64,000 nt of DNA from Aquirufa beregesia (GTDB lineage Bacteria; Bacteroidota; Bacteroidia; Cytophagales; Spirosomataceae), in contig NZ_SEWW01000005.1 in assembly GCF_011090385.1 (NCBI RefSeq), positions 204,345 through 268,344 of the forward strand, read 5' to 3'. Shown in pieces: positions 27,551 to 36,454 of the stretch. Under the pieces are notes generated by a model. The model had not been told where the DNA came from. It did not search any database and worked only from the letters and a program-made list of their open reading frames with translations. Positions within the stretch are counted from its first letter, which is position 1; each line of letters starts with the position of its first letter. The translations under genes were made by a program, and so were the position numbers.

Positions 27551-27589
27551 CAAAGGTAGTAAAATGGGAACTAAATCTGCTTACCTTTG
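27551..27589. promoter_or_regulatory. Divergent -7 promoter elements for ABC gene and ribBA
   Basis: Two TACCTTTG boxes in opposite orientation, at 27558-27551 (minus, 26 nt before the ABC start) and 27582-27589 (plus, 27 nt before ribBA). Both match TAnnTTTG; neither has a clear -33 TTTG. Confidence 0.55.
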
Positions 27590-27615
27590 TGTTTTGGTTC
27601 ATAAAGCTTAAAAAC

Positions 27616-28836
27616 ATGCAGGAAGATTCCATTCGTTTGGATCGTATTGAAGATGCGATAGAAGATATTCGACAAGGTAAAATTATCATTGTAGCCGATG
27701 ATGAGGACCGGGAGAATGAGGGTGATATGATTTGCGCATCAGAAGCAATTACTCCTGAATTGGTCAATTTTATGATTCGTGAGGCACGTGGTTTAATGTG
27801 TGTTTCTTTGACGGACGACCGCTGTGGCGCTTTAGGGCTTGAAATGATGGTCGATAATAATACTACCTCACATGAAACTCCATTCACGGTATCGGTAGAT
27901 TTACTGGGAAATGGATGCACCACAGGTATTTCCGCTTCTGATCGTGCTAAAACGATTCAAGCTTTGGTAGATCCCTTGACTAAACCCAGTGACTTAGGAA
28001 GACCAGGTCATATTTTCCCTTTAAAGAGTAAATCAGAAGGCGTATTACGTCGAACTGGACATACCGAAGCATCTATGGATTTCGCTCGTTTGGCGGGTTT
28101 TCAACCTTCTGGGGTGCTGATTGAGGTATTGAATGAAGATGGGAGTATGGCGCGTTTGGCGGACCTTCGTCGGATTGCCGATAAATTTGATTTGAAACTG
28201 GTTACCATTAAGGATTTGATTGAATATCGTTTGGATAAGGAGTCCTTAATTCAGCGCGAAATTGGAGTCGATATGCCTACTCAATGGGGGAATTTTGACC
28301 TGATTGCTTTCAAACAGAAAAATACGGGTGATACCCATTTGGCTTTGGTGAAAGGTACTTGGGAAAAGGACGAAGAAATAATGGTTCGTGTTCACAGTTC
28401 ATGTGTAACGGGAGATATATTTGGTTCTTGTCGTTGCGACTGCGGTCCTCAATTGCACAAAGCCATGGAAATGGTGGAGAAGGAAGGTAAAGGAGTGGTT
28501 TTATACATGTTCCAAGAGGGAAGAGGTATCGGTTTATTGAATAAACTAAAAGCCTACAAATTGCAGGAAATGGGCCGTGATACGGTGGAAGCTAATTTAG
28601 AATTGGGTTTTGCAATGGATGAACGGGATTATGGCGTGGGGGCTCAGATTTTACGTAATTTAGGTGTCAAGAAATTGAGATTAATTTCCAACAATCCTAA
28701 AAAGCGGGCTGGTTTATTAGGTTATGGATTGGAGATTGTGGAATCCATTCCCATTGAAATTAATCCTAATCCGCACAACCAACAATATTTGCAAACGAAA
28801 CGAGATAAAATGGGTCATTCCATTTTGAGGAAATAA
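27616..28836 (+). CDS. ribBA: Bifunctional 3,4-dihydroxy-2-butanone-4-phosphate synthase / GTP cyclohydrolase II
   Basis: Start set at ATG 27616 ([12 protein letters not shown]); the upstream TTG start lies on the promoter box. 406 residues: an N-terminal RibB domain ([19 protein letters not shown]) and a C-terminal RibA domain with Zn cysteines in [16 protein letters not shown] and the [16 protein letters not shown] motif. It provides both committed precursors for riboflavin. No RFN riboswitch fits the 27-nt leader. A strong terminator follows. Confidence 0.95.
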   Translation: MQEDSIRLDRIEDAIEDIRQGKIIIVADDEDRENEGDMICASEAITPELVNFMIREARGLMCVSLTDDRCGALGLEMMVDNNTTSHETPFTVSVDLLGNGCTTGISASDRAKTIQALVDPLTKPSDLGRPGHIFPLKSKSEGVLRRTGHTEASMDFARLAGFQPSGVLIEVLNEDGSMARLADLRRIADKFDLKLVTIKDLIEYRLDKESLIQREIGVDMPTQWGNFDLIAFKQKNTGDTHLALVKGTWEKDEEIMVRVHSSCVTGDIFGSCRCDCGPQLHKAMEMVEKEGKGVVLYMFQEGRGIGLLNKLKAYKLQEMGRDTVEANLELGFAMDERDYGVGAQILRNLGVKKLRLISNNPKKRAGLLGYGLEIVESIPIEINPNPHNQQYLQTKRDKMGHSILRK

Positions 28837-28848
28837 TCAATATTTTGA

Positions 28849-28883
28849 AAAAAAAGCGCTCCCATTTAGGAGCGCTTTTTTTT
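28849..28883 (+). terminator. Intrinsic terminator after ribBA
   Basis: AAAAAGCGCTCC / GGAGCGCTTTTT with a CATTTA loop and T run; nearly symmetric, so possibly bidirectional. Confidence 0.9.
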
Positions 28884-29064
28884 GACTATTTCAATGTAAT
28901 CAACAAATCTGCTTTTACAGAACAATACGTAGGCATAAATTCTAGTTTATTTAGACAATATACTAGAAAATTGGCACCCTTATTGGATAATAAAATAGTT
29001 CAAATATCTCATGGATTACATAAAGCTGGCAGATGAATTGAGTGATTTAAGTTTGTCTACGTAA
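28884..29064 (+). pseudogene. Remnant of a small helix-turn-helix protein (antitoxin-like C-terminus)
   Basis: Translation of the plus strand after the ribBA terminator gives a helix-turn-helix-like stretch (INKSAFTEQYVGINSSLFRQY ... ISHGLHKAGR), then a TGA. A one-base frameshift at 29034 restores the expected continuation ELSDLSLST before a TAA at 29062-29064. The motif order resembles the C-terminal HTH of short Bacteroidota regulators/antitoxins (HicB- or XRE-like). There is no start codon or N-terminal domain; the terminator stem sits where the upstream part should be. Family is inferred from pattern only. Confidence 0.5.
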
Positions 29065-29073
29065 TCCATTATC

Positions 29074-29979
29074 TTAATTTCCACCCAAAATTATTGGGCT
29101 ACTTTTTCCATTACCCATGATGATGATTTTGCTATTAGGTGACTTGGCTAGTTCTTTTTGCGCCAATATGGATTCATATTGTAATTGACGATCACTTAAT
29201 CCTGTTGATAAGATTCGTTGATAATCTGCAATACCTTGCGCCTCTACCCGTTTGCGTTCTGCTTCTTGCTTTTCTTTTTGTAAGACAAATTGCATTTTTT
29301 GAGCATCCTGTTCGGCATTGATTTTAGATTCTATACTTTGTTTCACCGAATTCGGTAAGGTGATATTTCTGATGAGTAATTGTTCCAAAATGAGGCCTCT
29401 ATTTTTGAAATTCGCATCAATGTCTTTGAAGATACGATTTTGGAATTCATTTCTTTTTTTCGAAAACAAACCCACGGCATCATAGTAGACGGCATTGTCT
29501 CTAATTTTGGTCCGGGTAATGGGCCGAACTACTTTGTCTTTATAATCTAGTCCAATTTGTTTAAATATATTAGGAGCTTCTTGAGAAGATATTTTATATA
29601 ATACGGTTAAATCAACAATAACTTCTAATCCGTCAGCTGTTAAAACCCTGATGGCATCATCACCTTCCTTGTCACCTTCATCATGGACACCTGACATGGT
29701 ATAGTTTTGTGTCTTAGAATCAAAGATGAATATATTGGAAAGGGGATTAACAAAGTTTAAACCGCTGTTCAAAACCTGCGGCTTGACGCTTCCAAATAGG
29801 CTTTGTACGCCAACCTCACCTGCTTCAATCTGCTTGACGGTGGAGCTGAACAATCCAATTCCTGCTAAGGCAATACCTCCAATTTTGAATGCTTTGCTGT
29901 ATTTTGAAAACACTAAATTGGGATTGGCAATGATATTGCCAATAACGAGTAAGATAATTCCGACGACGATGAAAAACAT
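29074..29979 (-). CDS. Prohibitin/SPFH-domain membrane protein
   Basis: 301 residues: an N-terminal membrane hairpin (IVVGIILLVIGNIIA and IGGIALAGIGLFSS), an SPFH core (QIEAGEVGVQSLFGSVKPQ, KDKVVRPITRTKIRDNAVYYD) and a charged C-terminal coiled coil (residues about 215-265), the prohibitin layout. Such proteins form ring-shaped membrane scaffolds that modulate FtsH-type proteases. No NfeD or FtsH gene is adjacent. It is convergent with the HTH remnant and divergent from mlaF. Confidence 0.88.
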   Translation of the reverse strand: MFFIVVGIILLVIGNIIANPNLVFSKYSKAFKIGGIALAGIGLFSSTVKQIEAGEVGVQSLFGSVKPQVLNSGLNFVNPLSNIFIFDSKTQNYTMSGVHDEGDKEGDDAIRVLTADGLEVIVDLTVLYKISSQEAPNIFKQIGLDYKDKVVRPITRTKIRDNAVYYDAVGLFSKKRNEFQNRIFKDIDANFKNRGLILEQLLIRNITLPNSVKQSIESKINAEQDAQKMQFVLQKEKQEAERKRVEAQGIADYQRILSTGLSDRQLQYESILAQKELAKSPNSKIIIMGNGKSSPIILGGN

Positions 29980-30164
29980 AGGGATCTTTATTTTTTAGAG
30001 TATAAACGGGTGATGTTGGTAAAGTACGAAGAATAGATTCGACAAGCAATCAATTTATGCTAATAGCCATTATCTTGAATTTAGATGGAAATTTGAACCG
30101 GAAAATAATTCAGGTAAAAAACGAGACATTCTTCATTTTTGGCAAAATATGCCTAATTTTGAAT

Positions 30165-30893
30165 ATGATTGAAATCAAAAACATACACAAAGAGTTTGAT
30201 GGAAAAGTTGTTTTGGATGGAGTTGATGGCTGCTTCCAAAAGGGTAAAATCAACATGGTTATTGGGGGTAGTGGAACAGGTAAAAGTGTATTGTTGAAGT
30301 GTATGATTGGTATTTTAAAACCTGAGCATGGTAAAGTCTTGTACGATGGGAGGGATTTTGTCACTGCATCCAATGATACCATTAAATCCATTCGTCGGGA
30401 AATGGGAGTTCTTTTTCAAGGAGGAGCCTTATTTGATTCCAAAACTGTGTTGGAAAATGTGCGTTTTCCTTTGGATATTTTGACGCATCAAAGTTTAGAG
30501 GAGAAGAATGAGCGGGCATTAATTTGTTTACAGCGTGTGGGTTTGGAAGCCGCAGCTAGTCAAATGCCCTCAGATATTTCTGGAGGAATGAAAAAGAGGG
30601 TAGGTATAGCTCGGGCCATTGTGATGAATCCCAAATACTTATTTTGTGATGAGCCCAATTCAGGATTGGATCCATTGACTGCGGTTAAAATTGATTTATT
30701 GATCGAAGAGATTACGAAGGAATTTAACATTACGACAGTCGTTATTTCTCACGACATGAATTCGGTTCTTCGTATGGGAGAATATGTGATCTTTTTGAAG
30801 GATGGCAAAAAGCTTTGGGAGGGTAGCAATAAAACCCTGATGAGTACTGATGTAGCAGCCTTACAAGAATTTTTATCTACTAAATTGCATTAA
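30165..30893 (+). CDS. mlaF: MlaF-type ABC ATPase (phospholipid transport)
   Basis: Start set at ATG 30165 (IEIKNIHKEFDG), giving 242 residues; the longer frame adds 36 unlikely residues. Walker A GGSGTGKSVLLK, signature ISGGMKKRVGIARAI and CDEPNSGLDPLTA (Asn in place of the usual Thr, as in MlaF/Ttg2A). It powers the Mla retrograde phospholipid pathway between outer and inner membranes. mlaE and mlaD are not beside it here; they are expected upstream or elsewhere. It is followed 1 nt later by murB. Confidence 0.87.
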   Translation: MIEIKNIHKEFDGKVVLDGVDGCFQKGKINMVIGGSGTGKSVLLKCMIGILKPEHGKVLYDGRDFVTASNDTIKSIRREMGVLFQGGALFDSKTVLENVRFPLDILTHQSLEEKNERALICLQRVGLEAAASQMPSDISGGMKKRVGIARAIVMNPKYLFCDEPNSGLDPLTAVKIDLLIEEITKEFNITTVVISHDMNSVLRMGEYVIFLKDGKKLWEGSNKTLMSTDVAALQEFLSTKLH

Positions 30894-30894
30894 T

Positions 30895-31935
30895 ATGCCT
30901 TCTTCAATTGCCCTGCCTAGAGTATTGGAAAACTATTCACTCCAATCACTCAATACCTTCGGAATTGATGTCAAGGCAAAGTATTTTGTAGAAATTCATT
31001 CCATTGAACAATACCACGCATTATTGAATTCGGGTCTCTATGCTCATGTGCCTCATATTTTCTGGGGTGGAGGAAGCAATGTTCTTTTAACCCAAGATTT
31101 GAATGCCTTAGTGGTCAAAATAGCCATTGGTGGAATCGAAGTAATTAAAGAAGACAATCAATATGTTTGGGTACGAGCTGGAGCTGGAGTGGTTTGGCAT
31201 GATTTTGTACAATATACCGTTAGCCATCATTGGGCTGGTATTGAAAATTTATCACTTATTCCAGGTACTGTGGGTGCTGCTCCCATGCAAAATATTGGGG
31301 CTTATGGCGTAGAAATAAAAGACACATTTGATCATTTGCAAGCTTTTCATTTGGCAACTCATACCTTAGAAACATTTGATGCCTTAGCTTGCCAATTTGG
31401 TTATCGGGAGAGCTATTTTAAACATGAAGGGAAAGGGAAATATGTCATAGCCTATGTTTGTTTTAAATTGAACAAAGTGGCTACACCTAAGACCTCTTAT
31501 GGAGCTATTCAAGAAGTGTTAGAGGCTAAATCCATCACTCATCCTACTATTCAGGATGTTTCCAATGCAGTCATTGAAATTAGACAGAGTAAATTGCCAG
31601 ATCCCAAAGAGATAGGAAATTCAGGTAGTTTTTTTAAAAATCCTACTTTGGATAAGGATAGTGCGGCCGAATTGATGGAGAAATATCCACAAATTCCACA
31701 TTATCCTTTGGCGGCAAGCACGGATATCAAATTTCCGGCTGGCTGGCTTATTGAACAAGCCGGTTGGAAGGGTTTACGTGAGGGAGACGCCGGTGTGCAT
31801 ACCAAGCAGGCATTGGTCTTGGTCAATTACGGACAAGCTACAGGTAAGCAGATACTAGCTTTATCTGAACAAATTAAACAATCCATTCTCAGCAAATTCG
31901 GTGTAGTATTAGAAACCGAAGTAAACATTTTATAA
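30895..31935 (+). CDS. murB: UDP-N-acetylenolpyruvoylglucosamine reductase
   Basis: 346 residues, type I MurB. FAD-binding segment FWGGGSNVLLTQDL, the SLIPGTVGAAPMQNIGAYG signature, substrate loop with QFGYRESYFK, and the catalytic serine in GNSGSFFKNPT. It reduces enolpyruvyl-UDP-GlcNAc to UDP-MurNAc in peptidoglycan synthesis. Gaps of 1 nt to mlaF and kdsA indicate one envelope-biogenesis operon. Confidence 0.95.
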   Translation: MPSSIALPRVLENYSLQSLNTFGIDVKAKYFVEIHSIEQYHALLNSGLYAHVPHIFWGGGSNVLLTQDLNALVVKIAIGGIEVIKEDNQYVWVRAGAGVVWHDFVQYTVSHHWAGIENLSLIPGTVGAAPMQNIGAYGVEIKDTFDHLQAFHLATHTLETFDALACQFGYRESYFKHEGKGKYVIAYVCFKLNKVATPKTSYGAIQEVLEAKSITHPTIQDVSNAVIEIRQSKLPDPKEIGNSGSFFKNPTLDKDSAAELMEKYPQIPHYPLAASTDIKFPAGWLIEQAGWKGLREGDAGVHTKQALVLVNYGQATGKQILALSEQIKQSILSKFGVVLETEVNIL

Positions 31936-31936
31936 T

Positions 31937-32746
31937 ATGTCCTTACCCTATACAACAAGTCAAGATAAAGTGCCATTTTTCTTGATGGCTGGTAGTTGTG
32001 CTATTGAAAGCAAAGACTTGGCCTATGAAATTGCAGAACGGATAAAGCAAATCACTGATTCGATGGGTATCCCTTTTATTTTTAAGGGGTCTTATCGTAA
32101 GGCGAATCGTACCAAAATAGATTCATTTACGGGTATTGGTGATATTCTTGCCTTAGAAATTTTGAAAGAAGTAGGGCAACATTTTCAGGTTCCTACGGTT
32201 ACCGATATCCATGAAAGTGCAGAAGCAGCTATGGCAGCTCCCTATGTAGATGTTTTACAAATCCCCGCTTTTCTTTGTCGTCAGACGGATTTATTAGCGG
32301 CGGCAGCACAGACAGGCAGAGCGGTTAATATTAAGAAAGGTCAATTTATGTCGGGTGCCTCCATGAAATTTGCGGTAGAAAAAGTTAAACACGAGAACCC
32401 AGAGGCATTGGTTTATTTGACAGATCGAGGAAATTCATTTGGATATGGAGACTTGGTTGTTGATTTTAGAAATTTACCCGAAATGGCGGCCTTTCAGGTG
32501 CCAGTCATCATGGATTGTACACATTCATTACAACGACCCAATCAGGGTTCCGGAATTACTGGAGGGCAGCCGGCATTGATTGAGACGATTGCCAAAGCAG
32601 CCATCGCGGTAGGAGCAGACGGCTTGTTTATAGAAACCCATCCTAATCCATCCATAGCTAAGTCAGATGGAGCTAATATGCTTCCTCTTGATCAGTTAGA
32701 AGGTCTTTTGGAAAAACTGATGAAAATTAGAGAAGCCATTTTATAG
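31937..32746 (+). CDS. kdsA: 3-deoxy-8-phosphooctulonate synthase (KDO-8-P synthase)
   Basis: 269 residues. Signatures: AGSCAIESKDLA, FKGSYRKANRTKIDSF, IPAFLCRQTDLL, NIKKGQFMSG and DCTHSLQRPNQGSGITGG. It condenses phosphoenolpyruvate with arabinose-5-phosphate to form KDO-8-phosphate for the LPS core. The enzyme has Asn (KANR) at the site where metal-dependent forms carry Cys, so it is probably the metal-independent type. Its stop overlaps the convergent helix-hairpin-helix gene by 6 nt. Confidence 0.95.
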   Translation: MSLPYTTSQDKVPFFLMAGSCAIESKDLAYEIAERIKQITDSMGIPFIFKGSYRKANRTKIDSFTGIGDILALEILKEVGQHFQVPTVTDIHESAEAAMAAPYVDVLQIPAFLCRQTDLLAAAAQTGRAVNIKKGQFMSGASMKFAVEKVKHENPEALVYLTDRGNSFGYGDLVVDFRNLPEMAAFQVPVIMDCTHSLQRPNQGSGITGGQPALIETIAKAAIAVGADGLFIETHPNPSIAKSDGANMLPLDQLEGLLEKLMKIREAIL

Positions 32747-34699
32747 GTTATTCCAAACTACTTGCAAGCTGATATCCGTTTTGTGAGAGCCTGAAATTAG
32801 GTCTAAACCAGATCCAATTTCGCCTCGATCAACATAATCCATCCTACCTATTTTGGCTGATATGCCAAGGTGGGGCACCCATTTATATTGAATCACGAGA
32901 CAGCTTCTTATTCCTTTCCCAGAATAGGCAGGTAATGAAAAAGCATAAGGGAGACTAGGTTCATAGGCATACAGTCGACTATCGTAATTGCTGCTATGCA
33001 CATAGGCTACCCTGGTCTTTATTTGCCATTTCTGCCATGATATATGGACATCATTAAGCCACAGTCATCCCCAGTCTTTTTGTGCAGGAGAGTGGATGTA
33101 GGTGGCCATCAAGCGACTATGCCAATCCCACTGCTTATGAATCGCTTTTTTGAAATCTCCACTTAGCTGCCATTGATGTCTTCTGATGATATCAGAATAT
33201 GGCTTAGGAGCATCTTCTTGTTTGGAAGTCCATTTGATTTGGATAAAGTAATTGTATTGATTTCTACGTTCAAATTGATATCTACTTAAGGTTTCCCAGC
33301 CCCAGGTATGGGCTTGACTTACTAAGTATTTAGGAGCAGGGAATAGAAAGATATCTAAGTAAGAAGATAATCGACTTCTTTTAGACCAGCGGTATTGGTT
33401 GCCTAGAAATAAGCCTAGTTCATTGCTGGCCTCTGAGTTTTCGCCAAAAGCTTGTGCTTGTGGACTAAAATAACGGGAAGATTGATAGCGAAAGACATAA
33501 GAGAAATCAGTCGCTTTAGAATGTGCCCAAGCTGCGCCTTGAAGTATAGCCCAAGAATTTGGTCCAGCTAATGCGATTTCTGCCATCCATTGCGCTTTTT
33601 TCCAGGGGAAATTGGCTGAAATGGAGCTGTTTACGAGTTCTTGGCCTTGCCATTCTGCTGCTTGATAAGATTTAGTGGAATTTCTTTTTGGCATGGACCA
33701 TCGACTCCAGACGATATTTCCATGAATGGAAAGGGGTGTATTTTTGGCTTGCCAACTGATGGAATTACCCACGCTCCATTCTTGTACTCGGTTTATTTTG
33801 TCGACCTCGCTGAGAGTTCTGTGTAATCCACTAGTTATGAGGGTTGAATAAAACTCTGTTCCTGCGGAATCTGTTTGAACACTGGCATCCCACTTTCTTT
33901 TGGAAATAAAGCTTTCCATGTTCCATTGTTTCTTTTGAAAGCCCAGGAGTAAACCTCTATAAAAACCCGATTCCATGCTGGAGCTGTAGGGAAGAGCCCC
34001 TTGGTGAAATTTCTGGGTGGAGATGATGCTTTCGTAGCTTTTTCCTAAGGAGAATCCTCCAGCTTGTACTAATCCTTGACCCCATTGGTTGACAAAATCT
34101 CCGATGATTATTTTGTGGATAGAACTTTTCGGTTTATTCCAATGCAAATAAAAACTAGTAAAATCAGCTATATCACTTTCTCCAGCATCTTTTTGCATCA
34201 AGAAACCTAGTCCTAATGAGGTGCTAATTTGTCCTCGGTATCGGTGGAGTTCTGTGTAGGGACTATTGAAGTAGCGAACTTTGCTTCGGCCATCTGGAGG
34301 GCTAAATCCTTTTTTTTCTTCTGCCGTGAATTCCATTCGATGTATCCAAAGATGTTTGCTTGATTTTAAATCCCATGAAATATTGGGACTACGGCAAATG
34401 ATGAAAGCCTGAATTCTTTTTAGGGTTGGTATGTCCCAATCAGGGATGGCTTGTAATTCCCAAATACTGAGAAATTGCCCCGTATTTTTTTTGAAGTCAA
34501 AGAATGAAGCAATTTGTTTGGCATTTAATAGGCCTAATGGATACCAATCAGATGCTTGGGCCTGATTAATATCAATGGGGTTTTGCAAATAATGCTGGTA
34601 AGTACTTTGTCTTATCTCGGATTCATCCCATGTTTGGGTATCGTCGACTTGGCCTTGAAGGGAGAAAGCACTGAGTAGGATAATGGTTAGGTACTTCAC
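32741..34699 (-). pseudogene. Helix-hairpin-helix / outer-membrane barrel-like protein interrupted by in-frame TGA
   Basis: A signal peptide (LTIILLSAFSLQGQ) is followed by a helix-hairpin-helix pair (NPIDINQAQASDWYPLGLLN, PDWDIPTLKRIQAF) and a long aromatic beta-rich region resembling an outer-membrane barrel. The frame stops at TGA 33067-33065 (after residue 544), yet the same frame continues without another stop through LWLNDVHISWQKWQ and a further 86 residues, ending at 32741 with IGSGLDLI and a terminal strand VVWNNL, typical of a barrel end. The intact product would be about 652 residues. No base shift is needed, so a single nonsense substitution (or sequencing error) is the simplest explanation. 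Confidence 0.8.
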
Positions 34700-34765
34700 T
34701 TTTTTTAAGTGAAAATAGCTAGTCTATCGCATGAATCTGATCAATTACTTGATGAAGAAAATCAC

Positions 34766-35701
34766 TTAGTTGAATTTCCTACGAATCATTTCTTGTAATT
34801 CATTCCAAGATTCTTCATTATCGGCTCTTTGGAATTCCGCATACCGATGTTGGATGATTTCTTGCCAAGTATGACTTTCGGCTTCTTTATCGATGAAGTC
34901 GATCAATTGGTTCAAATGATGTCCTTCACCGTCGAAAATGGATTGAATGAATTTGATTTTTTGGTTTAGGCTAATGCTGTTGGCCAAGGTTTCAGTCATT
35001 TTGGTTTCAACCAATGACTTAAGCGAACCGTCAGTTCCTTGCAGTTTTTCAAAGACTTTTTCGGAAGTAGCATCAGCAATCACTTCCATGATTTTTCTGC
35101 CTGAAGGAGCTTGGTCTTTAGGTTCTTCTTGGAAGAAGCTGCTGGAAGTGGAAGCTGGGGAAATTTGAACGTTTTCGATAATGATTTCAGTAACAGGCTT
35201 GGCTGGGCTGGGCTCAGGAACTGTTTCTTCGGGTAATTCTGTAATCGCAGAACTTAATTCTACGACAATCATGTCAGGTTCAGGAGCAGTCTCTTCGGGT
35301 AGATCTTCTAAAGCTTCCGGAGCTTCAAAATATACTTCTGCTGTTAATAGGGTATCTGGGCTTATTTCTTGAGGTTCAGCTCCCAATGCGTTGTACAAAT
35401 AATCAGATTGTGCGCTGGAGTTTTTAATTTCTTGAATCCATTGATTCCAGACCTTATTGGGAAGTGTGACTTGCAATAATAAAGAGCGCGTGATATTATC
35501 CCATTTCTCTTGGAATCGATGATTTTGCCAATCAAAACAAGGTAATTGATCTTGAACTCGTTGACTTTGTAATTGCAACAATAATTCAGATTGCAAAACT
35601 TCCAAGGTGGAAGCGGGAATTTCTTGCTGTAAAATATCTTGAAAAGTACTTGATTGACCTTCTTCGGTCCAGTAATGAAGCAAAATATTGGGCGTTGGCA
35701 T
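34766..35701 (-). CDS. Unknown protein downstream of rnc
   Basis: 311 residues, no signal peptide or membrane segment. The N-terminal third (about 1-100) is Gln/Leu/Trp-rich and helical, the middle (about 120-190) is acidic and Pro/Glu-rich with two similar blocks (ELSSAITELPEETVPEPS after ALEDLPEETAPEPD), and the C-terminal 110 residues are helical (KIMEVIADATSEKVFEKLQG ... HHLNQLIDFIDKEAESHTW). I do not recognise a domain. It begins 2 nt after rnc in the acpP-fabF-rnc operon, so it is likely expressed with it. Confidence 0.75.
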   Translation of the reverse strand: MPTPNILLHYWTEEGQSSTFQDILQQEIPASTLEVLQSELLLQLQSQRVQDQLPCFDWQNHRFQEKWDNITRSLLLQVTLPNKVWNQWIQEIKNSSAQSDYLYNALGAEPQEISPDTLLTAEVYFEAPEALEDLPEETAPEPDMIVVELSSAITELPEETVPEPSPAKPVTEIIIENVQISPASTSSSFFQEEPKDQAPSGRKIMEVIADATSEKVFEKLQGTDGSLKSLVETKMTETLANSISLNQKIKFIQSIFDGEGHHLNQLIDFIDKEAESHTWQEIIQHRYAEFQRADNEESWNELQEMIRRKFN

Positions 35702-35703
35702 CG

Positions 35704-36450
35704 TTAATTATTTATTTCCAATTCTTCACAGGCTTTCATAGCAGCTGTTTGTTCTGCTTTTTTCTTGGAGTATCCTTTACCTTCGGCTACCTTCAAGTTA
35801 TCTACCAGAACGATGGCTGTAAATTCTTTATTGTGGTGTTGGCCCTCTTCATCCAAGGTAAAGACTACTTTTTTTCCTTCTTTTTGAGCCCATTCAATCA
35901 GGATGGATTTAAAGTTGGGATTATTTTGGACCACAGTTTCTAAATCGAAATACTGGGTTAAAATCTTTTTGATGATGAATTTTTGGGTAAAGGCGAAACC
36001 TTTATCTAGGTAAATGGCTCCAATGAATGCTTCTAGGGCATCACCGTACATGCTAGACCGGGAAAGAATGGTTCTTTTTTGGTTTTCATATTCGATCACC
36101 TCGTCTAAGCCTAATTTTCTTCCTAGTACATTTAAGGATTCACGGCTGACCATTCTTGACCGGATTTCAGTTAAAAAACCTTCGTCTTTAAAGGGAAATT
36201 TTTGGAATAAATAGGTAGCCGTAATCATTCCGAGTACGGAGTCTCCTAAAAATTCGAGGCGTTCATTAGATTCCTTGAAGGATTTGGCTATGCTATCTTT
36301 AGAGGCAGAGGCATGTAAAAAGGCCAAACGATAGAGCGACAAGTTGGATGGACTTTCGCCAATCAAATGGGTTACAGATTTCTTTAGAAATTTCTCTCTT
36401 TCATTTAGTCGGGTAGGATTCAACCAGCTTAACACCGAGAGAATTTTCAT
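35704..36450 (-). CDS. rnc: Ribonuclease III
   Basis: Start set at ATG 36450, 4 nt after the fabF stop; a longer frame adds 19 residues inside fabF. 248 residues: an endonuclease domain with the signature NERLEFLGDSVLGM, the second acidic site in GDALEAFIGAIYLDKG, and a C-terminal double-stranded RNA-binding domain (FKSILIEWAQKEGK ... GKGYSKKKAEQTAAMKA). It processes rRNA precursors and other duplex RNAs. Linkage acpP-fabF-rnc is common in bacteria. Confidence 0.96.
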   Translation of the reverse strand: MKILSVLSWLNPTRLNEREKFLKKSVTHLIGESPSNLSLYRLAFLHASASKDSIAKSFKESNERLEFLGDSVLGMITATYLFQKFPFKDEGFLTEIRSRMVSRESLNVLGRKLGLDEVIEYENQKRTILSRSSMYGDALEAFIGAIYLDKGFAFTQKFIIKKILTQYFDLETVVQNNPNFKSILIEWAQKEGKKVVFTLDEEGQHHNKEFTAIVLVDNLKVAEGKGYSKKKAEQTAAMKACEELEINN

Positions 36451-36454
36451 AAGC

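Noticed and set aside
28845..29036. 63-residue ORF starting in the ribBA terminator
   Set aside because: Its first residues are the terminator stem; only the later part looks coding, and that is listed as a remnant with a frameshift.
30154..30161. TAATTTTG as a promoter giving a leaderless mlaF mRNA
   Set aside because: It ends 4 nt before the ATG and has no TTTG at the proper distance; chance in AT-rich DNA is as likely.
33065..33067. TGA recoding (selenocysteine or Trp) in the barrel protein
   Set aside because: All other genes use TGA as stop here, no SECIS-like element or Sec machinery was seen, and a point mutation is simpler.
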